Notes under the pieces: generated by a model | The model's input: the letters and a program-made list of their open reading frames with translations, nothing else | Database searches by the model: none | What the model was told of the DNA's origin: nothing | Position numbers and translations under genes: made by a program | Origin: Tetranychus cinnabarinus | Lineage: Eukaryota; Arthropoda; Arachnida; Trombidiformes; Tetranychidae | Assembly (NCBI GenBank): GCA_022266195.1 | Contig: WHVY01000002.1 | Coordinates: forward strand, 13,779,001 to 13,843,000 | Reading direction: 5' to 3' | DNA: 64,000 nucleotides | Part shown: positions 48,905-63,000 of the stretch, piece by piece | Layout: every line of letters begins with the position of its first letter | How positions within the stretch are numbered: position 1 is the first letter of the stretch

Positions 48905-50777
48905 ACAGTTTTCGTTGTAATAATATCTTCTTCTCATGTTTAACATTATAAATAATGTCAATCTTTTTTCTTCTGCCAAGTTTGGGAAATTAAAAGCTAT
49001 CATTAATGACCATTAAATGGAGGAACCAATTGATTGAGACAATTAATTTAGAGGATAATCTGATCAATTGCAAGATTTGAATATGGGCCAGTTGATGTAT
49101 CAATGTTATTCAAATTGATAATTATGTTCAATGTTTTGTTTGCGTGGTAAATAACAGCAATCAATTCAAAGTACAACATTGACATGTTAATCCAGTACAT
49201 TTGTTTGTAATAAATAACCAGCAATCAAATTGTATTAAATTGTATCCAATTGTAATAAATTCAATTTTCCATTTGATGTACAATTTCAATTTTACAGGTT
49301 CAATTTGATCAATGGCTTTTAAACGTTAACATGAATTCATCAACAGCATATAAAATATTCATAATAGTTTGTGCCGTTTGTTGTTCCATCCAATTGTATA
49401 AGATCACAAAAGTTTATTTGGACTACAAAACTCGAACATACATCGATATATCTTTTACTTCGCAAATTGAGATTCCTGATATAACCTGGTGCACTCAATT
49501 TTTATACACAATCAACTGGACCCACTGGTTGATTGAGCATCGCCAATTGAAACCAGAAGATTGTAGTCTAGATGATAATGACACTATTGCGGTTAATCAA
49601 ATTAAAAAGTGTTTTGATAAGATGGGACAATATGCGTTCCAAGCTTATGTAGAGAAGCACTTTACTGTGGATCGATTTTACAGGACAATTGTCAAGTCAC
49701 ACTCTGTGATTAATGGTGTATTTTTCTGGACTCAGTTTGGGGAACTGAATGGATTGCAAGACTTGAATGAGGAAATCATCTGCCAGACGAAAACTTTCAT
49801 CAGAGATCCTCAAGTTTGTTACCATGTTGCCTGTCGAAACAAGAGTGACCCTAACAGACCACTTTACTTTGCCAAGAATAGATTGAACATGGCATCGAAT
49901 ATTGGTTCGCTTTACCAAGTAAGCGTATTGCAAAAGTACTTCAAACGCTGGGAACATATTTTCATCTTTATTCATTCACCACTCTTTCTACCTCACGGCT
50001 TCGAGATATCTCACACAATTCTTAGCGGAGTGGATCAGCCATCTACATATTACTTGCAGTTCAGAAGGATGATTGTGAATCTTCTTCCAGCTCCATATAA
50101 ATCTAATTGTATTCAATACCGTGATTCCAAAGGGAAACTCCAATCACAGGCACAGCATTACGAGCAATGTGTCAACAATAAAACTCTACAATTGAATCCT
50201 AGTTTAGTTTTCTACCGAACACTCATTGTCGATCCAAATAACACGAAGGCCAATTTCGTAAATAGACTAAGATTCAAACCAAAGTACGCTGATCTTTTAG
50301 AGGAAATCCATGTTACGTGCAGACAAGTAACTCTAAACTCTGAGTGTCGTAAATTGTTTTATGCCACAGCACTGATTGGCTATGAAGATTTGATAAACTC
50401 AAATGCAACTCTCTTTACGATCATGAATTCAGTTGAACCCGATTTGAATAAAACTACTATAGCAGATTTCCCGTTGGGTTCCTATATCATATACATTGGC
50501 TCCACTCTTGGTACTTGGTTTGGGTTCAGCATGTATCACTATTTTCATGTAATCTATAATAAATTGAAGCCACTAACTGTAAGACAGGAGAAGAGGAAGA
50601 AGAAGAAGATGAATAAATTGGTTAAACATAAAGAGGGTAAAAAAATGGACTCCGTTGGGGTTTCGTTTATAAACTTACATGATTCTCAACGCACCATTCA
50701 ACCATACATTGAGAGCACAAAAAGACCAAAGCAAAGACAATAGCGTGGTGATGGATGAACCAAGTTACAATAAACTG
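48905..50777 (+). repeat. Duplicated DEG/ENaC segment, copy 2
   Basis: Inverted partner of 24077-25935. Unlike copy 1, it is not flanked by the repeat units of about 690 bp. Confidence 0.85.
49331..50743 (+). CDS. DEG/ENaC-like (pickpocket-type) ion channel subunit, copy 2
   Basis: 470 residues, intronless, identical in length to copy 1. The seven differences are conservative in location and none falls in the second membrane helix with GSTLGTWFGFS. TM1 is at about 9-27 and TM2 at about 385-410, with a Cys- and sequon-rich extracellular loop and a basic tail. Two full-length, undamaged copies with so few differences imply a recent duplication or gene conversion. The family call is an inference from topology and the WC and GxS-like motifs. 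Confidence 0.7.
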   Translation: MNSSTAYKIFIIVCAVCCSIQLYKITKVYLDYKTRTYIDISFTSQIEIPDITWCTQFLYTINWTHWLIEHRQLKPEDCSLDDNDTIAVNQIKKCFDKMGQYAFQAYVEKHFTVDRFYRTIVKSHSVINGVFFWTQFGELNGLQDLNEEIICQTKTFIRDPQVCYHVACRNKSDPNRPLYFAKNRLNMASNIGSLYQVSVLQKYFKRWEHIFIFIHSPLFLPHGFEISHTILSGVDQPSTYYLQFRRMIVNLLPAPYKSNCIQYRDSKGKLQSQAQHYEQCVNNKTLQLNPSLVFYRTLIVDPNNTKANFVNRLRFKPKYADLLEEIHVTCRQVTLNSECRKLFYATALIGYEDLINSNATLFTIMNSVEPDLNKTTIADFPLGSYIIYIGSTLGTWFGFSMYHYFHVIYNKLKPLTVRQEKRKKKKMNKLVKHKEGKKMDSVGVSFINLHDSQRTIQPYIESTKRPKQRQ

Positions 50778-53700
50778 AAACCAAAATTGCTGATTAACTC
50801 ACTCTAATCACTCATATCAAATTACCGCAATTTAACAAATATCAATTTTAACAAACAAAAACAAAATAATGAAAGCAACGGTTTTTAGGTTTCCCTCGTT
50901 CATCTCGAAGCCATCCTTTGTTTACTAATCAACCAGCAGGGTTTGTCTCTTAATCACAACCCCTCAACTTGAAACGTTATCAACATCAATTAATAACACA
51001 ATCTTGTGAAGTCTTGAAACCACTGATAATTAAACAATTAGCTTAATTGTGTAAATTAAATTTTCCAATCTCAATTTTGCCTCAAGTTTACCAAACCCAA
51101 AGACAAAAAGAAACATTAATACACTTGAGTGAAAAATAATTTTCACACTCTCAGCGTGAATTATCGCAATTAACAGCTAAAACCAACTGAATGGTCCAAT
51201 ATTAATTACAAAAGTATCACCATTTATAATAACAATTATCACATTTAGCAATTTAAAATGAAAATGTGAAATAATCAACCCTTTTTAATCAACTCTGCGA
51301 ATCTGAAGGAGAGAGAGAAAAAAGATTTTTGTTTTTTGCTTTTCATTGTTATTCAACTTATTTCACACAAATCTTCATTCATTATCAACAGCATCACCAT
51401 TAATATGCCATTATGATTATCATTATCATCATCATCATCATTAACATTATTAACACTTTATTATTATTACAATAACAATTGACCATTTAAAATGAAATGA
51501 AGGCTTTTCTTTTTTCTTGTATACTTCATAAGCTGTTTAACTTTCAACCGACTGTACATTATAATCAACGTCAATGCACGGTTGCTGTATTTATGATTAA
51601 TCAAGATTACATGAGCGTGATTGTTTCAATCATGTGTTTAATACAATCCTTGTAAAACTGATTGATTATTTAATGTTGGTCAAAATTTAAAGCAATTCAC
51701 AAAAATGTAAAACTCATCATTGGTACAAACACTGACAATCCAGTGAACACAGACAATCTGGTGAAAGTAAAAAATGATAGTTGCATCGTAATCAAGTTGA
51801 TTATAAACCAATTCAAGTTATCACCATTGAATTATCAAATTATCCATCAACCTTGTAACAATTGAACAACTTGATGCAATAAAATGTGATAAAAATGCAA
51901 GTGAAAAGTCAACAAGTAACAAATCAATTGCAAGCAATCAATAAAAGCTAATAAAGGTGCAAAAAGGTGATTGTTATTAACGGTTTTGGTGACAAACATG
52001 TTGATTAAGGCAATGATAATGGTCTATTATGGTATTATCATGAAAATTATCATCATTATCCTGAGTGTTTACTTCCGTTTTCCCTACACTTTTCAATCTA
52101 AGCAACTCAGTCAATCATGAAATGCACAAATGAAATGAGTAAATCAAATAACAAAAAATTGATAAAACCCTGAATATAGCAAAAAAAAGACGAGATTGAA
52201 AATGAATGTCAACATTGAATAGACTCGCCTTGTTTCAACCGACTGTTGCCCTGAAAGATGGACAGATGAATCTTTATAATAAGATGATTTATATGATTGT
52301 CAACATTAGTTCATGGTTAAGATCTCCTGTTGATTGTTTAAATTGTTTCATTAGCTGGTAAAATGATATAAAAAAATGTAATATAAAAAGGCTTAACCTT
52401 GCCCAATTTGTTGCTGCTGCTGCTGTTGTTAGCTGATTTTTTTGGTTCCCTTGATTGTTACCTTCATCAACATTATTGGTCAGTGCGTGTTTGGGTTAAA
52501 GCTTGTTTCCCATTTACAATTGTTGTTATATATCTACTGATTCCTCTCATTGTAGTTAGTATAATCATAATAATAATAATAACTTATTTATTGCAATTAT
52601 TATTATCTTTGATGCAAAAAGCAAACCTGTTGACCTTGCATTTTCTCAGTCTCTTTATTCTGAATTTTACCATGCTTGGTGTACATTTATACTTCATGAT
52701 ATCAATATATTTTTCTTCTTCTTCTTCTTGCCATTAAACATTATTAACATTATTCCAGCTATTATTAGTATAATTATTATTATTTATTTTTTATTTTATT
52801 TTATCAACTTGCAATTTCTCAGGTTGACAACCATTGTACTTAATATACCTTCCCTCTAAGCTGTTAAGGCCTAAGCTTTTTTTTGCTGTGTAATGATTAC
52901 TTGTAAGACTTTTGATTGTTAATTTTTTTATTTTGCTTTTCTTTTGCCTTTAATTTTAATTTTGTTGCTTCTTTTTTTTCTCATGTTAATCTGCTTTAGT
53001 TGAATAATTATTTGTATTAATTATGTTGCTCTTTTATCGTCAGGTTGTTACACTTTCAGTTAACTCTTTTTTTGTTTGTGTATCCTGTTAATATACCATG
53101 TAAACATCAAGATCAAGTTTCTCCGGGTTAAAATCATCTTTAGCTTCTTCTTTTTTTTTCTTGCTCTTCTTTTTTTCAATTTGTGATCATATTTACAGAA
53201 GATGGTTGATAATGATTTTGACTGGCTTGGTTCTTGTAGCTTGCTTGCTTACTTATCTGCTGGGAAGACTGACTAAATGCAACAAATGGTGGATGTTAAT
53301 AATAGTACAATGCGAGTGAAGACAAAGTCACAATTTGATATTAAATAAACTGACATTTGATTCGACAACAACTGGTAAAATACAATTGGTAATACAATGC
53401 ACTAAACTACACATAATAATTAATCTTATCTGTTTTCTCTCTTTTCTCTTTCATCATCTCATTGCTAATTGTTTGCTGATAGTTAATTGAACCTAAAGAG
53501 CATATATGATTGTCATCGATGAATGGAGCAAAATAAGCCAACGCTGGAATCAACAAACAGTCAACAGAGGGAACAATCAGTTTTAATCAAATGTAAAGGG
53601 AGGACTTAACCAACTTGAATTTTGCCGTTTCGTTTCCTTCTTTTTCATTGGGTTCATCCTTTGCTCGTGTACGCTTTTTTATTCAATTTGAAAGAGAGTA

Positions 53701-54860
53701 CAGTATTCGTCAATTAATTTCATTGCATACTTTCATCCTGATTGTTGATGGTGATGACAATTATAATTAATTATGTATTATCACCATGAACCACACCTAT
53801 TAACCGGTTATGTTTATTGCAGTTAATTTTCAATTGTGAATAGCAACATCAACGGCAAACAAAGGAAAGCCATTAGGAAAAAAAGACAATGTTACTCTTT
53901 TTTTGCATTGCAATAGCAGGTTCAGTCGTATGTTTAGTTGAAATTGTTAATTAAACAGAAATTTGAAACTGTTTCTATTACAATCAAATATATATATTAT
54001 ATAACAACAGAAACAACAACAACAAAAATAGTCTGTAATGATCAAATAATGTACCATATAATATTGCTGTAACAATGATAGCAATAATAGTTATCAATTA
54101 GAACCAATTTAATGATCATTAACGTTTGTTTGTATATTAAACAACAATAAGTTGCTCACCATTGTCAATCTAAGTTAACCAGCTAATCCAGCTAAATTAG
54201 CGGGTTAATTGAAGTGAGTCAATAATCATTATGGTTCAGTCTGGTTAGCTAATTGAAAATTGTTCAACATGAAAAATAAGCCCAAAAATTGTGCATAATT
54301 ATTAGAAATGAACAAAAAAAAAAGGGAAACAAAAAGTTATCTAAATATATCTTTGAATAATAGCGAGTCAATGAACCATTGCAGCTAATTGTTGAACGTC
54401 AATGTCAATGGTAAAGTCTGGCAACAATTTAAATAAATTTTCAAATGACCACAAGAATCAAATGATTTGTGTAAAGCAAAAAATGAAACAATCAAAAGTA
54501 AAGCAAGCAAAGCAAGTGAAAAAAAAGCTCAACCAACAAGGAGGATAAACAACTGTTGACAGTTAAATAGTTAATAAATCATTCACGGGTGTTGATTATC
54601 AATTGTTGTGTTTTTTAATTTCTTTTATTAATGTTACACAATTTAATTTAAAACAATTTATCATGAAAAATAAGGAGTAACGCCAACAATGAGACAAAAT
54701 CTGAAGGATGTTGAATCTGCAGGCAACTCCTTATACTGGGATGATTATGTAGTTAGTAATAATACAATTTTGATGTCAACAGTAATTTCAATGGATGATA
54801 TAATGATTATCAAGTTTCAATGGAAACAATTGATTGGCATAAATAACATTATGATAATCA

Positions 54861-54932
54861 TGGTGATGATGCTGATGAGGATGAATGTTGTTGATGATGA
54901 AGATGATGATTATAATGATGATGATGATGATG
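54861..54932. repeat. GAT-rich triplet microsatellite
   Basis: Imperfect GAT/GAA repeats over about 70 bp. Confidence 0.75.
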
Positions 54933-57900
54933 GACATACAAAAAAAAGAGTAAGCTATTAATATAACAATGTAATCCTCATCAGAATTGGTTACAACTGC
55001 AACAAATAAATTACCATATATTTGATTATAATGTAGACCAAAATGACCAATGTAAGTAGCTTATTGATGATGGATGTAAATGGAAATGAGGACACAGAAA
55101 ATGATGATAATTCTGTCTTCTTTAGGGTCTTCTTCATGTCTTAGCTTGGAATCATGTCCATCTTCTTGAATTGTTGTCTCCAGCAAAAATATCTGTCAAA
55201 AAGTAAATAAAGAAAAGTTGATTAGTTAATTGTAAATAGATATTGTCAATGTTAATGTGACACATTCAATGTTGAACATTTTCATGAGCTTTTTTTTCTG
55301 GTTGAAAATGATGAAAACTGTAATCCAATTGTATTAATGTTCAAGTTTAGCAACAAATGATTTGGTATTGAGTTTTATTCATATCTAATAACACTTTTTG
55401 GTTTTGTTTCATTGTTGCTCATCAACTTTTATTGTTACTCCTAACTCATAATGAACAGTTTGAATGAAAATCAATGAAAAAAAATGTTCATCATCCAACA
55501 GTTGCGATTCGTGCATTATATCACGATTTTAACAGCCTCAATGTTGATTACAATTAAAGCTAATTATGCTTTAACAACAAATTTGTTGTTCACTCGTTTA
55601 GTTTCACTTTATTTTTCATTCCTTGTATGGATATTAATAGTTGATAAAGATAACTTTATCCCATCATGATAATGGTCAGTATATTATGCTCATTGTCCAT
55701 TAAAAGTTTCAACCAAAAAATAATTACATTAAAAGTGAACAATCAATATTGATTGATCAAGAAAAAAAAGCCTCTAAAGGTTAATGCATCTAAAAATTGA
55801 TCAAACATTCAAAGTGAAAACAATTGAAATGCAAAAAAAAGCAACTTTACGTTGAAAAAAACGATATTAATTCATATTGACTTGAAATTGAATGAAGATG
55901 AAAAGATGAAGAAAAAGGAAGAAGAAGAAGAAGATGAAAACCTTTGTACAATGCAATTTATTTGACTGTTTAAGGCCGGTTTTACAGCTTCTGCAACTTA
56001 AGACGTGACCAAAAGCCTTATAAACGGTGAGTCCATTAAATTCAAATTGCTGACCATTTTAAACCATAATTAACATAACATGAACTTAATCTGCCTTTAT
56101 GATGATTATTTTCATCGTCAACATCATCTTCATCTTAAACCATTTGCTTTCAAACCATTCATTTTCAATTCACTTGTCGACTGTGATTCTTAAAGTTTCA
56201 TCAACCTTTTCCTACTTGTCTCATCCACATCATCTTATCATTATTATTATTATCAACCTCATCATCGTCATAATCATTGTTGTTGATTATCTGTTGGTTA
56301 CAATTAAGTTAACCTTCACCCTGAATAAACAAACAGGTAAAGCAATGATAGCATTAAAGAGTTAAAGAGTTTCAGAGAAAGTGTTAAATAAATAATAACA
56401 ACATGAATTGAAATGAAGGAAAACAAAAAAAAATTAATCACCATTTAATGTATTATTAACTTAAACCAACAATTTAGTTAATCACAGTTTTTAAATTGTA
56501 ATTTGAGTTGCAGTTAAGTTTCATTTTTTTCAATGACAATTTAACTTCTCACAATTAAAAGGCAACATTTAGCAAGAAAACCAGAAAACAAAAAGAGATG
56601 TAAATTGATGTCATTTCAGGTTTTAATTGCAATTTTTACCATTCATTAGACCTTTCAATCATAACTTCAGGTTGGTTTTTTCATTGACTCTTCATGTTAT
56701 CAATTGAAATTATTAATAGCAATCAATTGAATTGTCTTTATTTGAACAAGCAAAACTTGTCTACGTGTTTGATGACATTTGCTCAATAACCAGCGATAAG
56801 GGAAACACTGAGACTGATTATGGATTAGATTAATTGCAAGACACATTTCACCATTGATTACAATCAAAAGTGAAACAATAGAGTTGAGAGAGACTGCAAA
56901 TCAATGAATAAGACTTCCGTCTAATGAAACAACCAGATACAATTAATCAAATTGTGAACCTGCAAAGCAAACAGTCAACAAGTTGAACCAGAAAACAAAA
57001 ACGGTAAAGAGGATGAAACAATTGAAAATTGAAAAACTGGTCAATATTTGGATATTCAATTGTAAAAACCGTTTCTACTAAACCTTGATTTAACCTGACA
57101 ATTTAATTGAATAAAGACAAAAAAAGCAAAATCAAATTGAACAATTAAAAGTCGAGCAAAAATGTTTACAAATACAATCGACAAAATAGATCAAGTTATT
57201 GAACTTAATTCACTCAATATTTCCTACTTTCATCTTTAAGTGTCTACTTCAACAAGTCTGGCCTAGCAAATTATCAATGTTAATCTTACAGGGAAATTTT
57301 TGTCTACAGTTTCATGGCGTGATGTCTTGAAGCTCCTTTGACAATAACATCAAACTAATCAGTCTGACAATATTTTTACGAGTTATGAATCAGATAATGA
57401 AAGTTAAAAATGAGAAAAGGCAAGAAAAAGGTTTCAAAAAATTCATCTCTTGTTTGTCTTTGTATTAATATGAAAAAAAAAGGGTAATCATAATGACCAA
57501 GTTGATATATCAACATGAAAAACGCATCAGGGACTTTGAAATGAGCAAACAATTTCAAGTCAAGTTATCCCCAGGGTGTAACCTGTACATTATCTGATGA
57601 TTACAATGAGAGGAAAAGGTTGAGAAAGAGTTGATCATCCTCATCAACAAAAAATAACAACATAATAACAATAATAATGATCTTAAAAAAAAAAGAGTTG
57701 GGAAGAGAGAGCAAAGAGGAAAGGGAAAAAGAAATGTCAACCTTTTCTTGTTCTCTTGATGAATGCATGGAAATGATGATGATAATGATGATATTATCTG
57801 GTGTTACTTAATTAGCCTTGAGGCAATCAAATTAATGATTTCATGATGAACAACGAAAGAGCATTAAACAATATAACTAGACTTTTGGATAACACACAAA

Positions 57901-59656
57901 ATGAACCATTTTACTGTTTTTTTTCATTGTGACTCAACTATTGTACAAAATCAATTGTCACCAATTTTACTATTGATAACATTTCAATGAATCTGATTCA
58001 ATTGATTCCTTGGTTATCAGGTTGAGTACTAATGAGTTTTCAGTAACAATTGAGAGCGAAAAAGGTAAAAAACATTTTCCAGCTTTTTATTCAAGTTTGC
58101 AAAAGCTTGAAGCAAATGAAAAGTAAATCAAAAGGCAAATTAGGAAATTCAAAAAATTCAGAAATGTGGAAATTGGAAATTCGGGTTCACTGAAAAGACA
58201 AATGATGACATTCAACTGTTTGATTGGGTCAGATTGATTTTGCTATTTTTGTAAATCTCTCAGAAAATGTTTCAAGTGAAATTTTTAGATGAAATTTCAT
58301 CAATTTTCATGAACAAATCATTCACTGATTGCATCAATTTACCGACAATTTTCTCATTGAATTATCTTTTGCTGTTGATAAGTTGATGGGAAACATTATC
58401 TGTTCATTTTGCATGAGAGTGGCAACAATTGAAACAAGGAACACACATAACCTGAAAATTTGATTAACGCCATTTGCGGACATTTCATTGAACCTGAACA
58501 AAATAATTCAACAGGCGATAAAGATCATCTTTTTAAATGGTAAACATTGTTTAATAAGTAAAGTTTATCACCAAGTCACACGCACTGCAAACAAAAGATG
58601 TAACAAGTTTGTTTTTTTCACGAGTCAAGATTAACTTGATTATTACTGTTTGATTAGCATGGACAGTAACACCATTGTTTCAGGTAAAACAAGAATCTTG
58701 AGCAAACTGCCAACACACAATCAACAATTTGGTCAACTCTAAATATCGATTCTGGTCCTCTCTGTGATTCTGTTGCTAACGAGAAGGAAAAAAAAGTCTT
58801 GAAAATTAATTTCAATTTTTTCACTTAACTTGGGTAAACTCACCTTTCTCATTAATTCAAAAGTGCAACAAAAACAACAAAAAAAAATCAATCCTTAAAT
58901 TCAGGTAAGGCAAGGAAAGGAAAGAAGAAACTCATTTTTCTTCTGCTTTTTTATCAATCAACAATCTTTTTCTCTCTCTCATCATCACTTCATGAATATC
59001 ATCAACTGCAATCTCAAGAATCTATTCAAATTATCTTTCACTTGATTGCACGTCCAACATAAACCCAACTTTTCACCATTTCAATCTTATTCATTTTTCA
59101 GGTTCATCTCTCAACTGTATCACCAAGAGTTGAAATGAAAAAAAGCTCATCATTATATCATCCATAATATAAATATAAATATAATATCATCATCATCATC
59201 TGAGAAACTGTAATTTTGACAATTTGATTTGTCATCATCATCATAAGGAAAGGTTGAGATGCATAATGAATGATGAAAAAAAGGTAAAATTTCAAGAAAC
59301 TATGAAAAAAGGTTTGAAATAGCAAAAAAAACCAGTTACAATATGAATACTGTATTGAAAATGATAGAGCAACATTCACACTCTTTCACAACAACCATGG
59401 CCAGTTTCTTGACCTTAATCACAATCTTTTTTTTTCATTAAACTCAATTTGATGTTACTCAAGTCAATTGTTGAAAGGCTATTGTCCAAGAAATGGACGA
59501 GTAAAACACTTTTCTAGAGTTGACCAGAAATTCATCAGCAGGTTCATTGAAAATTGCAACTTTATACTAATCTTGATAGCATTCATTAATATTATCATTT
59601 TCACATATTCATCGTTGTTCAATCGTTTACCATTAATCAAACAAGATTGAAACCAT

Positions 59657-59704
59657 GAAGATGGAAAAGAAGAAGAAGAAGAAAAACTAAAAAGAAGAAG
59701 AAAA
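59657..59704. repeat. GAA triplet microsatellite
   Basis: Runs of GAA broken by a short AAACTAAAA segment. Confidence 0.75.
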
Positions 59705-60040
59705 TCAATCAGCAAAATGTAACAATTGATAAGCAAACAAGTTATAATGTTAAAAATATTATATATTAATACTTGTTCAATGTTTCAATGGATAGCTTTT
59801 TTCTGGTATCAATTTTAAATTGACTATTTTACCTCATTTTGACAATAATAATGATAATAATGGCAATAATTGATGGTATTTCAACATTTGTCAGTGTAAA
59901 TACAAAATGAACCAAATAATAGGGAGAAAAAAGTTCAATTTTCATCGTCACTATTCCCAGATCATTTGTTTGTAAATATATATCTATGAATGTGTTCACA
60001 ATGTAAATATATATATCATCATCATTATTATCAGAATTTG

Positions 60041-63000
60041 TTACCTTTTTGGGGTGTTATACGGATCAGAATCCATTCTGAAAAGTTTCCTTTTGTACAA
60101 ATTGTAAACATCGTGAATTGTAAAAGAAGAATCACGAAACAAGTGTCTTAAAAATCGGGTAGCAATAAATTTAAACCAATCACTATAACGTCTTCGAAGA
60201 TGCAGGTAAATCACAAAAGTGGGCACAATTGTCTTTTCACCTAGCTTCACGTAACCAATGGTCTGAGGCTTGTGATTTTCATCCTCCAAACTGATATATA
60301 ACAGGCAGCCTTGAAGACCACAGGGCTCTGTCTCGGACATACCAATAATATCCTGGGCAATTTTTTTGGTTAAATTAGCAGGTAAATCAGACTCACTTTG
60401 GATAACCTTTGTCTGTTTTAACACTTCTTCAATTCGCTTGGCGATCATGGTGTACACTGGTGTACTGGTGGGTAAATACAGTTAGACAAGGGACAAAAAA
60501 AATTGATGATGATGATTCAAGGAGATAAAGAGAAAAGAAAGAAAAACAACTGTTCTTCTTCTTCTCCTTTTACACTAACAGCATCTAAATATTTTTTGTT
60601 GTCAAGAGGTTTAGGTTGAAGATATAACGGTGGCGCTAGCATCGTGTTACCAAGTGCTCTTTCTTTTTTCTCTTTCTTTTTATGCCTCTCTTTCTTTCCC
60701 TTTCTGTCTTTTCCTTGTTCCTTTGTCTCTCTTTCTCCTTTACTATCTTTTTTTACTTTCTTTGTTTCTCTTTCTTCTCTACTCTCTTTGTTGAATTTCT
60801 TTGTTCCTTTATGAATCTGAGTTACATCGGGCGGACCAAATAGCTAAATTTAAATAGCCAAAAATTAAAGGTCTCTACTTGCGAAACAGCCAAATGTTTG
60901 TTTCGTTTTTTATCAATTTGTGCTTGGATTAATGTCGTTAATTTAGATTGGACGAAACTGTCAAATTTAATTACTTACATAGCACCAGAACGAAATGCAA
61001 ATCTAAATTTAGGTAATTTGGGTTTCAGACTTGATTGGATATTTTGAATTTCCCTTCTTTGTTTTGCCTGTCAGAAAGGATCAAACGTTTCATCATCATC
61101 TTTGTGTTGCTAGGTCAGAGATTTTTAAACAACAAAAGACACTTGATAGCGATTGTTGCTCGATTTTTAAAGGGAAATCGATTTTATTGTTTGTAAAAAT
61201 CAAAGAATTGGGAAAATTGGGAAATTTCAATAAATACAATCATGAAATTGACCAAATCCATTAAATTACAAATTAACCAGCAAGTGAAAGAGAATGGAAT
61301 CGAAAATATCTATTGATCAAAATTGATCGTTACTCTTGATCTGTATTGTCATTTCCCAAAAATCATGATTTATCCTAATTTTTTATCGATTTTGTTTTCC
61401 TTGGTTATGATGTATCGATGTTTCCTTTGTTTACATTTAAACGCCATCTAGTGGCTATCGTGTCAGTTATGGACTTGAATGAAAATATCGTTTTTGATTT
61501 AATGATGAATTGTAAGAATTTTTTTATCAATTTTGTTGAATCAAGGGCGATTGGACGATTTCCTTAAGCAACTGTTTCAATTAATTTCAATTATTTACAC
61601 AACATCTCTGAGACTTGTTGATTTTATCTGTTTGTAATTTGTGTATGTTATTGCGACTGTGACTTTATTTTCATCACCCATTTTTAATTAAACCATTTTC
61701 ATCTTTTTAGATAATTTTCATTTTAATTGCTCTCTGATTTTACTGTTCAAGTAAAATTGATCAAAAACCAGTTAGAGACACAAGTAAATCTTATCAAATG
61801 CATTGCTGCTTTATTGAAATTGTGACTTCATTGTGATGTACTTGGCAAAAATTGCCTTTTCAACTTTGACTCTAGTGGAGCTGAGAGCTGAAATTCACAC
61901 AATGCATTGATCCTGTTTAAAGGTTACAGTAAGGGATGTTTGTTGCTAACTTGCAAGGCAAATTGAGTCTAAATGTAATGAAAAATTAAATGAGAGCTTC
62001 TTTAACCAACTGTATCTATTTTTCTTGTTGTTGCTGTTGTTGTTAATGGTGATGATGAAGATAGCGATCAAGATGAACATTAATGTACAGATATTATGTG
62101 GATGATGAGGCAAAGCTGGAAGAGAAAAGAAGGAAAGAGAAAGAAGAAGAAAAAAAAAAGAGTTAATTGAGGTTAAATGCAGTAAATGAATATGCAAAAA
62201 TAACGAAAGAGTTATGTTTTTGTGTGTTACCAGGAATTAGGAAAGGCAAAAGTGTCAAAGAGTTGCCCAAAAAACACATAAAAATCTTACCCATCATTTA
62301 CTGTGTAACCTAATCTCTTTAATCTGTTTATCAATTCTTGTTTTTGTTACTTTCTCCGTTCTGCTCTTTGAAGTTCGTTGCCAGAGTAAGTAAATTGTCA
62401 ACAAGGGGTTCCCTATTAATTGCAAGGTTGACTGACGGAGAGATGAAAAGTCTGCCTTTGGATCTGTGTCAATTGAGTATGATTACATCTTTTTTATACA
62501 CTTTTCATCTTCTTCCTTATCTTTTTCTTTCTCCTTCATCATCATAACTCGTCATCATTATCGTCATCGTCCTCGTCACCATCATCTTCTTGCTCTTGTT
62601 CTTGTTATATTCTGATGCAGCTGCTGTTGTTATGCTTCCACTTCCCCGCAGATTCATTTAAGATTTGCTCCTTTCTGTCACGTCTTGCTCCAAGGTCTAC
62701 GAATAACAACGGATTCCCTCGGCATTTTCCTTTCCTTTCCTTTCATCATGATTCTATTGAAACAACCAGATCATCGTCACCATCTTCATCTTTATCCTCA
62801 TCACCATTAATCTAACTCAGAGTCTCTTCCTTCTTTCCGAGTTTACTCTTGTTTCCATGCCAAAAAAGCCAAGCCTGATAACCGGGCAAATTAAGATGAT
62901 AATATAATAACTTGTGTTGCTTTGTGATGCTTTGATTTGTTTATTTGCTGAGTAAAAATGTAGATATATCCTTAAAGTAATTTAAATATATCTACTATGC

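Larger units (their letters stand above)
50778..60040. other. Long AT-rich intergenic region with triplet microsatellites
   Basis: About 9 kb without a supported gene. Open frames such as 52399-52737 are leucine/isoleucine-rich low-complexity translations. Triplet tracts occur at 51421-51441 (CAT), 52408-52430 (GCT/GTT), 54861-54932 (GAT), 55891-55940 (GAA), 59186-59200 (CAT) and 59657-59704 (GAA). A candidate exon on the minus strand, 55070-55192, has a good acceptor but no partner. Confidence 0.45.

Noticed and set aside
52399..52737. 112-codon Leu/Ile-rich frame resembling a membrane protein
   Set aside because: Composition comes from triplet microsatellites and AT-rich DNA; no family or splice support.
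53199..53275. Exon-like segment after a strong polypyrimidine-AG on the plus strand
   Set aside because: Only about 24 codons to a stop, with no partner exon or recognisable homology.
62338..62815. Two plus-strand frames near the right end
   Set aside because: Ser/Leu/Pro low-complexity translations of C/T-rich sequence.
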